A stretch of DNA of 64,000 nt from Flaccisagitta enflata (Eukaryota; Chaetognatha; Sagittoidea; Aphragmophora): the NCBI GenBank assembly GCA_965153355.1, contig OZ231126.1, positions 10,168,001-10,232,000 of the forward strand. The letters are read 5' to 3'. A program made the position numbers and the translations under genes. Positions within the stretch are counted from its first letter, which is position 1; the number at the start of each line of letters is the position of its first letter. A model generated the notes under the pieces. The model did not search any database and was not told the origin of the DNA. It saw nothing but the letters and a program-made list of their open reading frames with translations. Below are positions 1 through 10,262 of this stretch, piece by piece.

Positions 1-199
1 CTCCTTTGCCCAGTCCTCCTTTTCCATCGGAGTGGTCTCCACGGTATATGGTAAATTCATCAACACCAAGTTCGTCATCCCTTATTGTGCTAGCTGCACC
101 AAATTCAGTTAACGCCAAAATATGTGGTTTCACAGTAGAAATAAGATCAAGGATTTCACTCCTTTTATTCATTGCCGATTGACAGTTTGTATGAATCAT
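1..199 (-). CDS. LINE ORF2, N-terminal endonuclease part (cut by window edge)
   Basis: The minus strand from the ATG at 199-197 reads to the window edge without a stop, about 66 codons. It begins MIHTNCQSAMNKRSEIL and continues with KPHILALTEF and later EFTIYRGDHSDGKGG. This is the start of an apurinic-type endonuclease as found in non-LTR retrotransposons: the early TNCQS...NK block, the ALTE block with the catalytic glutamate, and a YRGDHS...GKGG block equivalent to the usual YR.DR...GGG. The enzyme nicks target DNA to prime reverse transcription. It lies 110 bases after the ORF1 stop on the same strand, the usual ORF1-ORF2 order. The rest of ORF2 lies outside the window, so whether the element is intact cannot be judged. 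Family assignment is good; the exact clade is inference. Confidence 0.75.
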   Translation of the reverse strand, partial: MIHTNCQSAMNKRSEILDLISTVKPHILALTEFGAASTIRDDELGVDEFTIYRGDHSDGKGGLGKG

Positions 200-309
200 T
201 TTTACTTCATACTTTTCGCTGTTGGGCCGGCTTGCCCTATTCATTCTGTACAAAATACTAGGTCTACTTTCACCATTCATGGTGTTGCCGGGATTCCGGT
301 CACAATGAC

Positions 310-1581
310 TTAAAAAACTTGTCCACCTTCAGTGGATGACAGGGGAAGCATAATCGCTAATGGTGTGCCGGGCTGTCCTTTTGTTCCACTGCTTACCTGG
401 GTTGGGGTTATCTCCCCTTGTGACATTTGTGACCCTGATCCGCCTTGGCCACTCAATTCTGGCTCATTTCCAGTTTTCCTCCTCTTGGCATTGCCCTCTT
501 CATCACTTTTTTGTCGTTTTCTGGATCCTGCCCTTGAGCCGCTTGCGCTCATTGACGGACGTCCCCGCATTGATCCCCGATTTCGTCCTCTTGTTCTTCC
601 TCCTCTTCCTCCCCTTCCGGTGCCTCTTCCGCGCTGGGGGGCCACCCCCTTGTTTTCTTCCCTTTCTCTTTCCAGTCGGTACATCCTGGCTTCTTGTCTT
701 TGGTTATACGTGCGGTCTCGTGCAATGAATACATCATTCGCTAATGTGACCTCTTCTGCCGCCTTTGCGATTCTTTCACATTCTTCCGTACTCTTGAAGA
801 TGGCCAGGACCTTCCTTGCGTAACGGCCTTCATGACCAACTCGGATGACTTTTCTCGGCTTCAGATCATCAATTTTCAGCTCTGCCAGGATCTCTTTCAC
901 TTTCTCCTCGTCATGTTCGATTCGTTCATCAGTTTCCGTTGCTTTTGATTCAGGGATATTGGCGAAAACCAAGTTTTTCTCTCTTTTTTCAATCTCCCGG
1001 ATCTCCTTTACCACGGCATTTGTCTGTCTGATACTAAGTTGGTCCCCATCCAATTTGTCCAAACGATCTTCTAATTCCGCGGTTTTCTTTGTCGTCTGTT
1101 CCACCTTTTCCGTGGCCTTTTTCAATATTTCCTCCTGTGCATCGAGTCTGGCCTTGTTGTCAGCTTGCGTCTCTTCTACCTTTCCCACTCTCTGTGCGAT
1201 ATCATCGATCTTTTGCAAGCCTTCAAGCACCTTCTTTCTTTCCTCTTGTTGCTCTTCTTGCCCCTTCTTGATGCCATCAAGTTCTGCCATTACCCTTTCT
1301 CTCTCCGTTTGTTGCTCGTTTTGACCCTTCTTGATCGTGTTCAACTCTTTGTGGATCGTGTCAAGCGCTGTTTGAAGATTTTTACCTTTGGCTTCGCATT
1401 CACTGCATTTCCAGAAGCTTTTTCCGTGGTCGCGCATCATTCTGCATAATTCCTGGGCCAACTCTGCACATGAGAAGCAGAATTCCTTTGAGCAATCCGA
1501 GCACTTTAATCCAGGTCGAGGTTCCCCTTTGCGGTTTGTAATGATCTCGCATTTGGAACATTTGCCCACGACGGCAACCAT
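310..1581 (-). CDS. LINE ORF1 protein: PHD-like zinc finger, coiled coil, RNA-binding domain
   Basis: An uninterrupted 423-codon frame. Residues about 8-65 hold a PHD-like cysteine/histidine cluster (CSKC, CSDC, CFSC, CSEC). Residues about 65-190 are a charged coiled coil with repeated KKGQ..QQ.ER units. Residues about 195-310 resemble the RRM-like nucleic-acid-binding domain of LINE ORF1 proteins (KNLVFANIPES, KVIRVGHEGR, FIARDRT). The C-terminal third is rich in RG and GRG, suited to RNA binding. ORF1 proteins of the CR1/L2/Jockey kind package the element RNA. The start is the first ATG of the frame, shortly after three copies of a 28-bp repeat. The endonuclease ORF follows downstream. The clean frame suggests a young copy. 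The zinc finger could suggest a chromatin reader, but the neighbouring endonuclease makes ORF1 the better call. Confidence 0.8.
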   Translation of the reverse strand: MVAVVGKCSKCEIITNRKGEPRPGLKCSDCSKEFCFSCAELAQELCRMMRDHGKSFWKCSECEAKGKNLQTALDTIHKELNTIKKGQNEQQTERERVMAELDGIKKGQEEQQEERKKVLEGLQKIDDIAQRVGKVEETQADNKARLDAQEEILKKATEKVEQTTKKTAELEDRLDKLDGDQLSIRQTNAVVKEIREIEKREKNLVFANIPESKATETDERIEHDEEKVKEILAELKIDDLKPRKVIRVGHEGRYARKVLAIFKSTEECERIAKAAEEVTLANDVFIARDRTYNQRQEARMYRLEREREENKGVAPQRGRGTGRGGRGGRTRGRNRGSMRGRPSMSASGSRAGSRKRQKSDEEGNAKRRKTGNEPELSGQGGSGSQMSQGEITPTQVSSGTKGQPGTPLAIMLPLSSTEGGQVF

Positions 1582-1611
1582 CTTGACTGCGTCCGTTTCT
1601 TGCTCGATCCA

Positions 1612-1690
1612 GAGTCACAATTTTCACTTTATTTTCGAGTCACAGTGTTCACTTTATTTTCGAGTCACAATGTTCACTTTATTGCCGGTC
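1612..1690 (-). repeat. Three 28-bp tandem repeats upstream of LINE ORF1
   Basis: The block GAGTCACAATGTTCACTTTA is repeated about three times in direct order just before the ORF1 start. Short tandem units in the 5' UTR are common in LINEs and may hold promoter sites; that role is inference. Confidence 0.7.
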
Positions 1691-2437
1691 ATGTAATTTT
1701 CTGAAGTTTGTGTCACTGTTCCACGGTAATGCGTGTGAGTTAATTGGCCACTTTTATATAACATAGGCACATTAATCTGAAAAGAAATCGCTTGACCAAG
1801 CGCGGCCTCCAGCCCTCGTCGACAACAATCGGTGACGCCTGGAGCTCGCGCTTAAACAAGCGAAGTAGTAGAAATTAGCTTTATCTTTTTTTCTGATTTT
1901 TAATGCAATAAATAAATTAATATTTTGTTAATATAATGTTAAAGCAAGCAGATACAAAAAACATGTCAGTGAGCACAACTGCTTTTCTGTGAGGGTGTTT
2001 TTAAGTATTCTAGCTTACTTAGCTTATTTAGCTCAGTCCTTTTTTATGATTGTTGATGGGATAAATAAATAAATATTTGATGTGAGCATGCAAATATAAG
2101 AAAGCATGTCATTGAGCATAGCTGGTTGTCTGGTTGAGTGATTTTGAGCATTTTAGCTCATCTAGCTTATTTGGCTCAGTCCTATCTTTCTCTGATTTTC
2201 AGTGCCATCAATACATCAAATTGTTCTTGATTTGATGTAACAAATAAAAAGATTTGCAGTGACTGGAAACAAAAGCTTGGTGAAAAGTGACCAATGCTTA
2301 CGACTTTTTTCCTCACGGCGTCAGCCGCTATTACTGGTATAGGTGTTGGCCTTGTTTTGGGATAATGGAACGGATCGACTATGGTATGGAGATAATTGTT
2401 AGTCGATCTCTATCATTAATATGCCCGGACTGATTTT
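1691..2437. other. Gene-free stretch
   Basis: AT-rich DNA. Two similar stretches near 2000-2050 and 2110-2200 share phrases such as TTAGCTTATTTGGCTCAGTCC, pointing to an old internal duplication. No coding exon or RNA gene is seen. Confidence 0.5.
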
Positions 2438-2640
2438 TAGTTGCGGACATGCAATTTTATTAGAGGTTTTGTCCGTCCTTTGATCCGTTGGTCCATCACG
2501 TCCGGGTTGAAAACGCGAAAAACGCGCATTTACGTTACTACAGAACTTCGTCATTGAATGAGTGTTAGTGACCGAAAGGGGGATGGGGGGTTGTTGTTGT
2601 TTGGGCGAGGCTTGGGATTGGATGCCCCTGCCCACCAGGG
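2438..2640 (-). mobile_element. Short element, subfamily B/D, degenerate
   Basis: Begins with the reverse complement of the 3' terminal hairpin (TTAGTTGCGGACATGCAA), then a GTCCGTCC-like tract, and ends with TGCCCCTGCCCACC, the reverse complement of the G-rich 5' block. Confidence 0.6.
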
Positions 2641-2745
2641 TGAGGGTAACGAAGTCTTATTAGGTCTCAGAAACCTATGTTATTCAACGTACTACCCCCA
2701 ATCATTATGATAACAGATATACCAAGTTTCATGACTCTCTGACAA

Positions 2746-3270
2746 GTAATATCTTTCAGAAAAAGAGAAAAATAAGAAATAATTGAGTTGGTCTGCTTTC
2801 CACCGGCCTCTAGACTAATTTGAGGGTGGGGAATCCAATGGTGAGGTCAAAAATGATCTAGGACAAAGAATTATGAGGTCAACCCTGACCTGAGTATGCA
2901 TTTTGCCACATTTTGCTAGTACATGGCTACCATTTGTCTTTTGTCCCTCAAAACTGGCATTCAGGCAGGGAACAACACCTCTCGCGACCTCTCTCACTGA
3001 TCTAGTAGAACTAGAAAAACATAAAATCCTGATTTGAGCCCAGAGGCTTAGTAGGGGGGCAAGTTTTGAATAGGCTCCCCAGTTTGAGTGCTGAAAATGT
3101 CCAAAATATCCAGTGCGGGGCCTCAATGCTCATTCAGGTCTGGGTTGACCTCATAATTCTTTGTCTTAGAGCATTTTTGACCTCACCATTGGATTTCCCA
3201 CCCTCATATTAGTCTAGAGGCTGGTGGAAAGCAGACTAACTCACATTTTGTGATTTTTGGAAGATATTAC
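2746..3270. mobile_element. 525-bp inverted-repeat DNA element with 8-bp target duplication
   Basis: Both ends read GTAATATCTTTC / GGAAGATATTAC, and the arms remain complementary over more than 100 bp (for example the CCTCTAGACTAAT...AGGTCAA block near 2810-2890 and its complement near 3135-3230). The flanks are TCTGACAA at 2738-2745 and 3271-3278, an 8-bp target site duplication. Eight-bp duplications are typical of hAT and P-type elements. No transposase is encoded. Its ends match those of the 4-kb element at 41173-45159. Confidence 0.8.
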
Positions 3271-3278
3271 TCTGACAA

Positions 3279-4138
3279 GTTCCTGATATGGCCTTCACCC
3301 CCCCTCCAATCATCATAGGATTCAATGCAATCGGAGCAAATTTTTGTGAACCTTTTTGCCCTTAAATAACATGGGGGGTGGCAACCCTATCAGGGACATG
3401 TCAGATGGTCATGAACCTTGGCAAATCTTATTATCATTATGAATTGGGGCAGTTTGTAGAACAACATAAGTTTATGACAGCTATGACCTCCTAACCCCCA
3501 CCCTGCTGCCCACCCTTCCGCAACGATATTCTGACCCCGCGTCGCTTAGTCGCATTCAATATTAAAATCGACTATGTTGACATTTTACAATCTAATCTTT
3601 TACATTTTTACATTCCTAATAACTAAAAACACTTCATGTTGAACACTTTCTAGCCCATTTAAAGTTTCAAACACTTTTCTAACTTGTAGCACTTGTTAAA
3701 ATTTTTCAGTTGCGGACACGCAACTCTATAGTCCGTCCGTCGGCCCATTGCACTATGGATTTGGTCTTTGACAGCTGCAAGACAGATCTTCCACAATCAC
3801 AATTTGAAAATTTCATGATTTTCCATCCTAGTATGTTAGTTCATGTTCTGAATGACTAATATGACCTATTGTTAGGGGCAAAAATTACTTTTCAATACCC
3901 TTAGCATGCCTCGTTACCATGGTTACCAGGCCCTTGTAAAAATATGTGAAAAAAACAGCTATTTTGTCCGAGCTAGTCCAGATACGCACTTGACAAAATG
4001 CCAAAGCGCATTCATGTGACTTTAAAAATTCTGGGCAAAATGCGGACAAAATGAATGATTTCCTGCACGATTTTGTTTCTATTTCCGAATCCTCAGCCAG
4101 AGCGAATTTAATTCGAATAGCTTTGGGCCGTAATACAT
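3279..4138. other. Gene-free stretch with element fragments
   Basis: Contains a D-type 5' end fragment at about 3495-3545 (CACCCTTCCGCAACG, minus orientation) and a B-type 3' hairpin end at 3705-3760 (CAGTTGCGGACACGCAACTC, minus orientation). No coding potential is recognised. Confidence 0.5.
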
Positions 4139-4139
4139 T

Positions 4140-4232
4140 AAACCCAGCTAACCCTTAGCCCTAAAGCTAACCCTGTCCCTAACCCTAAAACTATCCCCAG
4201 CCCTAAACCCACCCCTAACCCTAATTTAAAAA
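4140..4232. repeat. Degenerate telomere-like (CCCTAA) tract
   Basis: Many CCCTAA/CCCTAG-type hexamers, including AACCCTAA, AGCCCTAAA and CACCCCTAACCCTAA, mixed with variants. This is the complement of the animal TTAGGG telomere repeat, here as a short decayed internal tract. Confidence 0.6.
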
Positions 4233-4710
4233 AACGCCTAAAATGTCTTGAAAATAAAAGATCACAGATGATCGTACAATTGTACCGACTAGGTCCATGC
4301 CAAAAATCTCGGATGTGACTCAAAAATTGAGGGAGAAATGACTCTTCAAAGATGCACCTATCCAAGAAATATTTCGCTTCAGAAATTCAAAATTTTCTTT
4401 TTTTGCACAGTTTTTCACTCATTCTCGCTATTAAAGATTGAAAGTACATCAAGTTGCTATTCTTTAGGTGCCCAGCAAATGTATAAATGGTTTTGCCTGC
4501 GCCGAAATACGGTTTTTTTAGGAATGAAAATTATATTTCATTTTTTCTTTTTTTGAAAATGCTGTAAATCAATCATTTTTGACTCAATCTTTCTGAAATT
4601 TGGTATCCGACTATTACTAGACACCATCTATCGGGGACACAGTCCATCCCATATCAAACAGCATTGTTACATATGTAGATAACTACATATATTCATTTGT
4701 ATAAATATAT

Positions 4711-4909
4711 AACAAGGCCGGATACACGGCTACCCCAGTCGCGTGCGGGTGGGCAAGGGCTGTAATTGAGGTCACCAGATCATTTGGGCAGGAGCAGTGA
4801 AGCCAAAAACCGCAAAATCCAAAAGAAGTAAAGTGTGACGGACGGACCGACGGACGGACCAACGAACCGACAAAGCGGGGTGTAGAGTCGCGTAGCATGC
4901 GACTAAAAA
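4711..4909 (+). mobile_element. Short element, subfamily A, full length
   Basis: Starts AACAAGGCCGGATACACGGC, has the 10-mer AGTCGCGTGC, a GGGTGGGCA block, a GACGGACC tract, and ends in the hairpin AGTCGCG...GCATGCGACT followed by AAAAA. Confidence 0.8.
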
Positions 4910-5029
4910 TATAATCATAATTTAACTAAATGATATAAAGTCAGAATCTCGCATCATCTTTTACCGGAGTAGGAATTGATAATGTCCAAAAGTGAAAAAA
5001 TGAGTGTTTCAGACGCTTTTCGAGTATGA

Positions 5030-5140
5030 ATTTGTGTAGAGGGGTGGGCGTATGGTGTGGATAGAGGTTGGACGCCCCTGCCCACCCGTCCGCAACGATA
5101 TTGTGACCCCGCGTCAGTTGTTGACTGTTTTCCACACTTA
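5030..5140 (-). mobile_element. Short element, subfamily D, 5' end
   Basis: Reverse complement of the D 5' end: TGACGCGGGGTCACAATAT followed by GTTGCGGACGGGTGG. The 3' hairpin is not seen nearby. Confidence 0.6.
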
Positions 5141-5296
5141 TGACAATTTTATAATTGACACAATTAAACAAAAACTGTTTTAATAAGGCTTTGTGACGAA
5201 TGGACCGAAAAGTGGCTTACAAACTTTCCGCCCCAGCCCCCACCCAACCGCGACAAAATTGTAACGCCGGGTTACAAATTTTCATAAAATACCGAA

Positions 5297-5299
<3 letters not shown>

Positions 5300-5351
<52 letters not shown>
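5300..5351. repeat. (GA)n microsatellite
   Basis: Uninterrupted GA dinucleotides; frames through it give SLSLS or RERER strings that are not proteins. Confidence 0.95.
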
Positions 5352-5354
<3 letters not shown>

Positions 5355-5611
5355 GGAGAGAGGGGGAAGCAGAGTAAACGAGCGCTCGTGCGAGCATGAG
5401 TGAGTGAGTAAGAGAGATAGAGAGAGAGCGAGCAGTCAGAAAGCCGTGGTCGGGGAGATAATGACATCCGGATAGGTGGATTATAGTGGAAAACGCAAGG
5501 TATAAAGAAAGTTGAATGTGTTAAATAAGTTTTCCATATCAAATAATAAAGCATTCATGAACGCAAACCTTTTTGAGGCGTACAAAAGTAATAAAAGGCA
5601 AAGCCAAGAGA

Positions 5612-5712
5612 AAACAAGGCCGAGTACACGGCTACCGAAGTCGCGTGTAGGTGGGCAGGGGTGGTGATGAAAAGGCTAACTCAAACATTTGGGCAGAAGC
5701 AGTAACGTAAAT
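5612..5712 (+). mobile_element. Short element, subfamily A, 5' end only
   Basis: ACAAGGCCGAGTACACGGC, then AGTCGCGTG, a GTGGGCAGGGG block and CATTTGGGCAGAAGCAG; the 3' half is missing. Confidence 0.65.
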
Positions 5713-6021
5713 GACGTCCAAAGACGCCAAATAATCTTAGCACTAAATACCGTCTATACAGAACGAAACTGACTAATACACTAAAACACTGAGACGAAAT
5801 CAAAACCAAGCGAGAAATGCATGTGTCAATTGTGTCATCAAATCAAAGATATTAGAACATCGAATGCGTTCAGTCTTTAGACACTTGACAAAATTACATA
5901 ACTTTACTAAATTCGACTGAGTCTAACAGAAATGCGGCACGTTGTCATTCGCTCTATTTGAGTTTCATAAATGAAGCAGAGTGTCGCTATGAAAGAGGGT
6001 GACGTGATGGTGCAACATCTT

Positions 6022-6306
6022 TTTAGATGCGTCCTCGCATCTCTATAATAGGCTGTGTCCGTTGGTCTGTCTGTCGGTTGGTCTGTTGGTTGGTCGGTAA
6101 CGCATTCATTAAAAACATTGAAATCAAGCATTTTTTCAACAGAAAAGTGGTTATGACCCAGTAAAAGAAGCACACATCTAGTAATTCATTCATTAAATCA
6201 TTCACAAATGACATTCATTCATAAAAAACATTTATTCATAAAAAAACATTCATTTATAAAAAACATTCACACAAAGAGGACGCATCGTTGGCCTACTTGG
6301 CCTTGT
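6022..6306 (-). mobile_element. Short element, subfamily E, full length, overlapping the end of the sacsin-like gene
   Basis: On the minus strand it begins AACAAGGCCAAGTAGGCC, followed by GATGCGTCCTC. Its centre holds ATGAATG/ATTCATTC-type repeats and a GACCAACCGACAG tract, and it ends in the hairpin AGATGCG...CGCATCT plus AAAA. The full E copy at 50265-50515 has the same two ends. Its first 14 or so bases are the last codons and stop of the sacsin-like gene. Confidence 0.8.
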
Positions 6307-6484
6307 TAACTTCCAAACAAGTTTCATAGATGGCTAGATGGCGCTCAATGAGGCCAAGAATGACTGTGGCAAGTTGACGCGATTCCTCGGCCATTTGTGA
6401 GGAGACGCGATCTTCGGGAGTTTGCGGGTAGAAGGCGCTGTTGGGGTATCGCATGAACTGATCGTTTTGTAGCAACACCGCCAT
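6293..6484 (-). CDS. SACS-like: Sacsin-like exon 5 (end of HEPN and stop)
   Basis: The acceptor TCCTTCTTGCAG|ATGGCGGTG opens 63 codons, including LLQNDQFMRYPN, ESRQLATVILGLIERHL and the last residues NKAK before TAG at 6295-6293. The QFMRYPN block and following long helix fit the end of sacsin HEPN domains. The NKAK-stop stretch lies inside the 5' end of the E element 6022-6306. Confidence 0.88.
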   Translation of the reverse strand: MAVLLQNDQFMRYPNSAFYPQTPEDRVSSQMAEESRQLATVILGLIERHLAIYETCLEVNKAK

Positions 6485-6590
6485 CTGCAAGAAGGAAAGA
6501 AAAGTTAAGACGAGAAAACACAATGCACATCTCACGATCTATCTTTTATTCTCTACGACAAGATGCGTCATCGCATTGCTTCAAACGTTT

Positions 6591-6666
<76 letters not shown>

Positions 6667-6739
6667 GCTTTCTTTCCACTCATTTTCGCTACGATTAACT
6701 GACAACGTGTTTTTTTTTCTGTTCTGCTCCTTATTTTGT

Positions 6740-6803
<64 letters not shown>

Positions 6804-6901
6804 ACTTTCTTTCTTTCTTTCTTTCTTTCTTTCATTCCACTTATTTTTCGCTTCGATAAGCTGACAACGTGTTTTTTTTTCTGTATTGCTCCTTATTTTG
6901 T

Positions 6902-6985
<84 letters not shown>

Positions 6986-7191
6986 ACTTTCTTTCTTGCT
7001 TTCTTTCCACTTATTTTCGCTACGATTAACTGACAACGTGTTTTGTTTTTTTTTTGCTCCTTATTTTGTTCTTTCTTTCTTTCTTTCTTGCTTTCTTTCT
7101 TTCATTCCACTTATTTTTCGCTTCGATAAGCTGACAACGTGTTTTTTTTCTGTATTGCTCCTTATTATGTTCTCTCTCTCTTTCTTCCTTC

Positions 7192-7255
<64 letters not shown>

Positions 7256-7274
7256 TTTAATTTCCTTCTTTTTT

Positions 7275-7311
<37 letters not shown>

Positions 7312-7326
7312 TTTAATTTCTTTTTT

Positions 7327-7398
<72 letters not shown>

Positions 7399-7689
7399 TT
7401 CTTTCAATCTTTCTTTCGTTCTTTCTTTTACTTTCTTTCTTTTCTTTCTTTCTCATATTCTGAACACATAAAGATCACTGGGTCACCTTGGTCAAAGGAT
7501 CATCCAGCTCCGAGCGAAGATCTTCGTCTAGGATGTGATGCTTCAAGGAAAAGAGATTGTGTCCGTGAGTGGCGTTCATTCCATTTTTCAGAATTGCCGC
7601 CTTCAGCGCTTTTTCCACGGCCTGATGGTGAAAACCAATCGTGGGAGGATGAAGGGCGTATCACAATGTACGCAAGAAATAAAAAAAAA

Positions 7690-7731
<42 letters not shown>

Positions 7732-10212
7732 TCTGCATGCCCTTCCTCAAAAAGGCAAGGCCATATCCACGATCTCCTACCTGATAACTTTTGTAGGCGA
7801 TCCAGCTCGTAGATTCCTCGTCTTTGGCGGCTTTGAGATCAATCTGCGCCTGTTTCCACCACGTTGAATGATCGCGAATTTCCGATCGCGACACCGGTGT
7901 CAGTGACAATGTCGACGCGGTTGAAACGTTTGAGGGCTCGTTCACAAAGTTGATGCGAAACGCCTCTCGAAAGGGATTCGGCGGAGCGTGTTCGGTGAAT
8001 CGCTTCACCGTCCTGATAACGCGCTCAACGCGTCTCTCACTGACTTCGTACCACTCGCGCAAAAGCTGCGGTTTCTCCGCCACGCGCTGGACTGACTTGA
8101 TTCTGTCTTGAGTAAACTGAAATAGTTCCCCAGCCGCCTCTTCGTCGCATGGATATTTTTGCTTCATGCAGCAATTGTGAATCATTTGAAGGACGCTTTC
8201 TTGACGTTGGGAGGGCAGAGAATTGACGCAGCGATCGATTATGGCGCCAATTTGCTCCCGCGCTCGAGAAACGTTGAGAAGTTCGGAATTTTCGACGGAG
8301 GATTGGCTGTGGAAATGGAACATGTCCGAGTATTGCGCTGCGATTGGGGCGTTGGAGCCGATTTGAATCGTGTACTGCGCTTCCCACGGCATTTCCGACT
8401 CGGACACGGTGCATTTTGAAACGACCTGCGCGTATACGATCGTGTTTTGCGCGGTTTTGTATCCCACGACTTGTTTTTGTCTGAAAGCCGGGAAATTCAG
8501 ACGTCCTTCGTTGTTCACGTTGGATTGATAGAGCAGCCACTGCAAATCGTCTGAGACTTTGGATCCCGTTGTCCCAAAGACGTTGAGAAGCGATGGCAAA
8601 CTCGATAAGTGATCGTTGAGATCTGACGAGTGATTTGACTGAGTATCTGTCAGTCTGGCCAAGGATTGGAGGAAAATCTCTCTCTGGCGGGTTTCAAATT
8701 CTTTATTCCATCGGTCAAAGTCTGGCTTAGAACCCCTTGTAGACATAACTTCTCTTATTTGTCTTCTGGCCTGATCCTTCAGGGACAGATTGCTTTCTAG
8801 CCGCATTTGATGCCAGATTTTGCGACAGGCGTCGCTAAGCTCTTTTTGACTAGTGCAAGAGTTTTTCACCGCATTTAACTTGGCCTCAATCTCCTTGATC
8901 TTCAGTTCTTCCGTCCTTTCACTAAAATCCATACGTTGTAATTCAACCAAAGTTGCTGAACTACTGGACTTAGTATACCAAGTGTCTACTCTTTGCTGAT
9001 CCAAGAAGGAGTGCATGCGGGTCACTTTTTGTTTCAAAAAAGTGGAAATATGTCGATAGTCAGAGGAAATTTTTTCACCCAAACATTTTTGCACAATTTC
9101 CTCAAGATAATCTGCCAGCTTATCGTATAGTTGGTCGTCTAAATCAGCGTGATGATTTACTTGTAAATGAAAGCTGTCATCATCTGTCGTAAGAGCAAGT
9201 GGCTTTTCTTGTTTGCTTAGACATGTTGAATCGTGCATGATGGCACTTTTTAAACTATCGTGACAAGTCAAAAAAGACGACTCAAAGTAGGAGTGAAGTT
9301 TTTCGAATAAAGGTTCACCGTCTTTGTCAGTGCCTGTGATTACCAACCTGATTATGCACTCTTGTAAAATCTCTGAGTTCAGTATATTGTCAAACAGTTT
9401 GAGTCTTTCACAATCACCTCCATCAGGACAAGTTGTTGAAGCCTCAGCAACTTCTTCCCCATGAAAACTGCGAGGACCGAATTGACGAAGACGAATACAA
9501 AACTGCTTTGCCTCGTCCGGCGAAAACTTGCCAACACAAAGAGAATTAGACACCTGCAATCCAGCCTCTTTTACCAAAACTAACTCACTGCTGACCGCAA
9601 ATTTCTTTTCATTTGAGAGAAGGAACAAATTCTTGGTTGTGTTTTTAAAAAACTGCCTCTTTTTGAGCAAACTCAACATGTCTTCCATGACTTCAAAAAC
9701 GTTTGCTTTTTCTTGGTCTCCCACTTCTTGACCATCTGCATAATTCTTCTCCATTTCCAAAACTTGAGCCAGATGGTCCAAAGTTACGACTTCAGTGGCG
9801 CCGTGAAGTTTGAACAATTCAAAGTATCCTCTCAATTCTGGATGACATTGATAAATAATAGGCCTTCGTTCTTTCGTTGGCAATAAAACTAGTGGCGTTC
9901 GCCATACTGTGTTCCACGAAAACTTGATTTGGCGTGAAAAAGAAAGGCAATAATTCATAAAACAAATGTAACAATAGTAACCAGACAAATCTGTGTTGTA
10001 GATAATGGCCGCCTGTGGGCGGCCTAACTACTATCCATGGGCGACCTCACTGCCGCCTATGGGCGGTCCCACTGCCGCCTGTGGGCGGCCCCATTGCCGC
10101 CTGTGGGCGGTCCCACTGCCACCTGTGGGCGGTCCCACTGCCGCCTGTGGGCGGTCCCACTGCCGCCTGTGGGCGGTCCCACTGCCGCCTGTGGGCGGTC
10201 CCACTGCCGCCT

Positions 10213-10262
<50 letters not shown>

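Noticed and set aside
332-823. Plus-strand frame opposite LINE ORF1
   Set aside because: Shadow of the minus-strand protein, with no domain of its own.
5282-5554. SLSLS and RERER frames across many GA tracts
   Set aside because: Dinucleotide repeats; the same holds at 26500, 32800, 34100, 35000, 36500, 40300 and 52200.
6563-7471. FLSFFLSFF frames as membrane proteins
   Set aside because: TTTC microsatellite; it lies in sacsin intron 4. The same applies at 46477-47205.
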